Below are positions 63,001-64,000 of a stretch of 64,000 nt of DNA, piece after piece. Within the stretch, counting starts at the first letter, position 1, and each line of letters begins with the position of its first letter. The DNA comes from Hydrogenimonas sp. (GTDB lineage: Bacteria > Campylobacterota > Campylobacteria > Campylobacterales > Hydrogenimonadaceae), in the NCBI GenBank assembly GCA_003945285.1, contig AP019005.1:1874001-1938000 (forward strand), read 5' to 3'. The notes beneath the pieces are model-generated. The model was not told the origin of the DNA. It ran no database searches and was given only the letters and a program-made list of their open reading frames with translations. Position numbers and translations under genes: made by a program.

Positions 63001-64000
63001 TACGATTCCTCTGGTGAGAAATATGCGGCAAGCCGCTTTTGCAACTCTTCAATGAGTGCTGGAACGCAGAGAGTTTGGGAATCATAAAAATCGGCTTCCA
63101 GCATCCATTTAGGTCCAGATCCCAAGAACTCTTCCGTACGTCTGGCCTCTTCTTTGAGAGCTTCGATAGAAGATCGTTCCACGGAGCGGTCTTTGCGGAC
63201 TGGAATCGGTTTTTCGAACGCATTGGCTAGAGATAGAGGTGCCTCTGTCAGCTCCAGTCGAATGTATTTGGGAGGAGTATGAGCGGCAAAGCTGTTTTGC
63301 ATTCCTGTGGGAATCGCCTTTATCGCCGCTTCGACGAATCCTGTAACGGCAGCTACCGCCTGGTCACTGTGCAGTTCGCCAAGATTTTCCGATAGTTTGT
63401 TCAAATCTATGTCGGCATAGCGGTAATAGGTAGCACTGGTAAATTCAATAATGCCCATCATTCCGGCACCGCTTTCATCCTCAGGCAGCAGGTCGTCTAC
63501 AGCCGTATAAAAGTCCGTCTGCAGAGAATTGGCCGACGTTCCTACGGCATGAGCCACCTGACAGGCCGCATCTACATTTAGGTTTTTATCATCGGCCATC
63601 ATACGGCCAAAGAGTGCAATGTCGGCGGCATAGCCAGATTTTTTGGCACGCTCCGACAGGATGGTTTTCATTTGCTTTTCGGTGGTTTTCTCGAACTCGG
63701 GTTTTTTTGAATCTTTTACAGCTTCCTGCCAATGATCCAAAGCGATGTCAGCCAGTTCTTCAATCTCTTTATTGCCAAGAAAAAGCAGGTACTGGGTTTT
63801 TTCGCTTTTACTAGCTTTTTTGATTCCGATGGCTTTCAGGATTGCCTCAATGGTCTTTTCAATTTCCTCGTCGGGCCGGCCGGCATTTTGAAAAATCTCT
63901 TGCAGGCGTTCGGTAAGCCTTGCGGTTCGAACCCCCAAGTCCCCGCCTGACTCTTCAATACGTCGGCGGAAGGATGGATGGGTTCGGATGCTGCGTTTTT
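63000..64000 (-). CDS. cas7e: Cascade backbone subunit Cas7e (N-terminus outside window)
   Basis: The frame is open to the right edge; about 333 residues are visible of a protein usually near 350-360. The edge sequence KRSIRTHPSF followed by GVRTARLTERL belongs to the family start region just after the usual SSQCLKR motif. Later motifs are AQVAHAVGTSANSLQTDFYT, TAVDDLLPEDESGAGMMGII and EFTSATYYRYADIDL. Cas7 forms the helical backbone on the crRNA. cas3, cas8e and cse2 would be expected further to the right and are not visible. Confidence 0.95.
   Translation of the reverse strand, partial: KRSIRTHPSFRRRIEESGGDLGVRTARLTERLQEIFQNAGRPDEEIEKTIEAILKAIGIKKASKSEKTQYLLFLGNKEIEELADIALDHWQEAVKDSKKPEFEKTTEKQMKTILSERAKKSGYAADIALFGRMMADDKNLNVDAACQVAHAVGTSANSLQTDFYTAVDDLLPEDESGAGMMGIIEFTSATYYRYADIDLNKLSENLGELHSDQAVAAVTGFVEAAIKAIPTGMQNSFAAHTPPKYIRLELTEAPLSLANAFEKPIPVRKDRSVERSSIEALKEEARRTEEFLGSGPKWMLEADFYDSQTLCVPALIEELQKRLAAYFSPEES

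Overview
The window looks like a chromosomal stretch of a Campylobacterota (epsilonproteobacterial) genome with an unusually GC-rich base composition for that phylum. The evidence is gene order and family content. The block yajC-secD-secF-leuS-lptE-folC-M23 peptidase-bactofilin-mfd runs on one strand as in Helicobacter. A DUF3972 protein, a MagIII-type glycosylase, a remote CheZ and an ArsS-like histidine kinase are also typical of the phylum. A marine or vent relative such as Hydrogenimonas is a guess; only a database search would settle the genus.

Layout. 1-1.7 kb: 3' end of dnaX and a lipoprotein NlpC/P60 peptidase. 1.7-18 kb: a dense minus-strand run (magIII, ymdB, sixA, a split subtilase/propeptide pair, mfd, bactofilin and M23 cell-shape genes, folC, a diguanylate cyclase, lptE, leuS, secF, secD, yajC). 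18-28.6 kb: plus-strand genes (lnt, cysK, class IV aminotransferase, uvrD-type helicase, truB-csrA-ispE, smpB, an unknown membrane protein) with a minus-strand lysR. 28.6-42.6 kb: minus-strand housekeeping genes including the ffh-rpsP-khpA-rimM-trmD-rplS operon, a pseudouridine synthase gene broken by one amber codon, waaA, nif3-glyQ-glutaredoxin, DUF89/DUF3972, purE, a U32 (TrhP-like) protein and cheZ. 42.7-44.1 kb: an IS3-family element and a small inverted-repeat element. 44.1-54.7 kb: an RND pump, cvfB, a PHP phosphatase, glnA, a 40-residue secreted ORF, a two-component system and htpG. 54.9-58.5 kb: accessory genes, partly very AT-rich (acyltransferase 3, dynamin-like GTPase, membrane protein, HxlR regulator). 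58.5-64 kb: a type I-E CRISPR array with cas2e, cas1e, cas6e, cas5e and cas7e; cas7e runs off the right edge.

The most notable observations concern mobile DNA and the CRISPR locus. A 1,208-bp IS3-family element, present twice with the same length and encoded proteins and each copy flanked by a 4-bp target duplication, sits inside cas2e. Removing it together with one copy of CCGG restores a complete 99-residue Cas2e frame. The array, leader, cas1e and the effector genes that can be seen are intact, so spacer acquisition is probably lost while crRNA processing and interference genes remain. Two families of short non-coding inverted-repeat elements (162 bp with a perfect 9-bp target duplication in one copy; 122/90 bp) and three unrelated heptanucleotide tandem arrays lie between genes, one array abutting the old end of the CRISPR array. 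Other points are a subtilase whose propeptide-like domain is a separate, translationally coupled gene, a CheZ with FliM-like peptides at both ends, and a glutamine synthetase with Phe at the likely adenylylation site.
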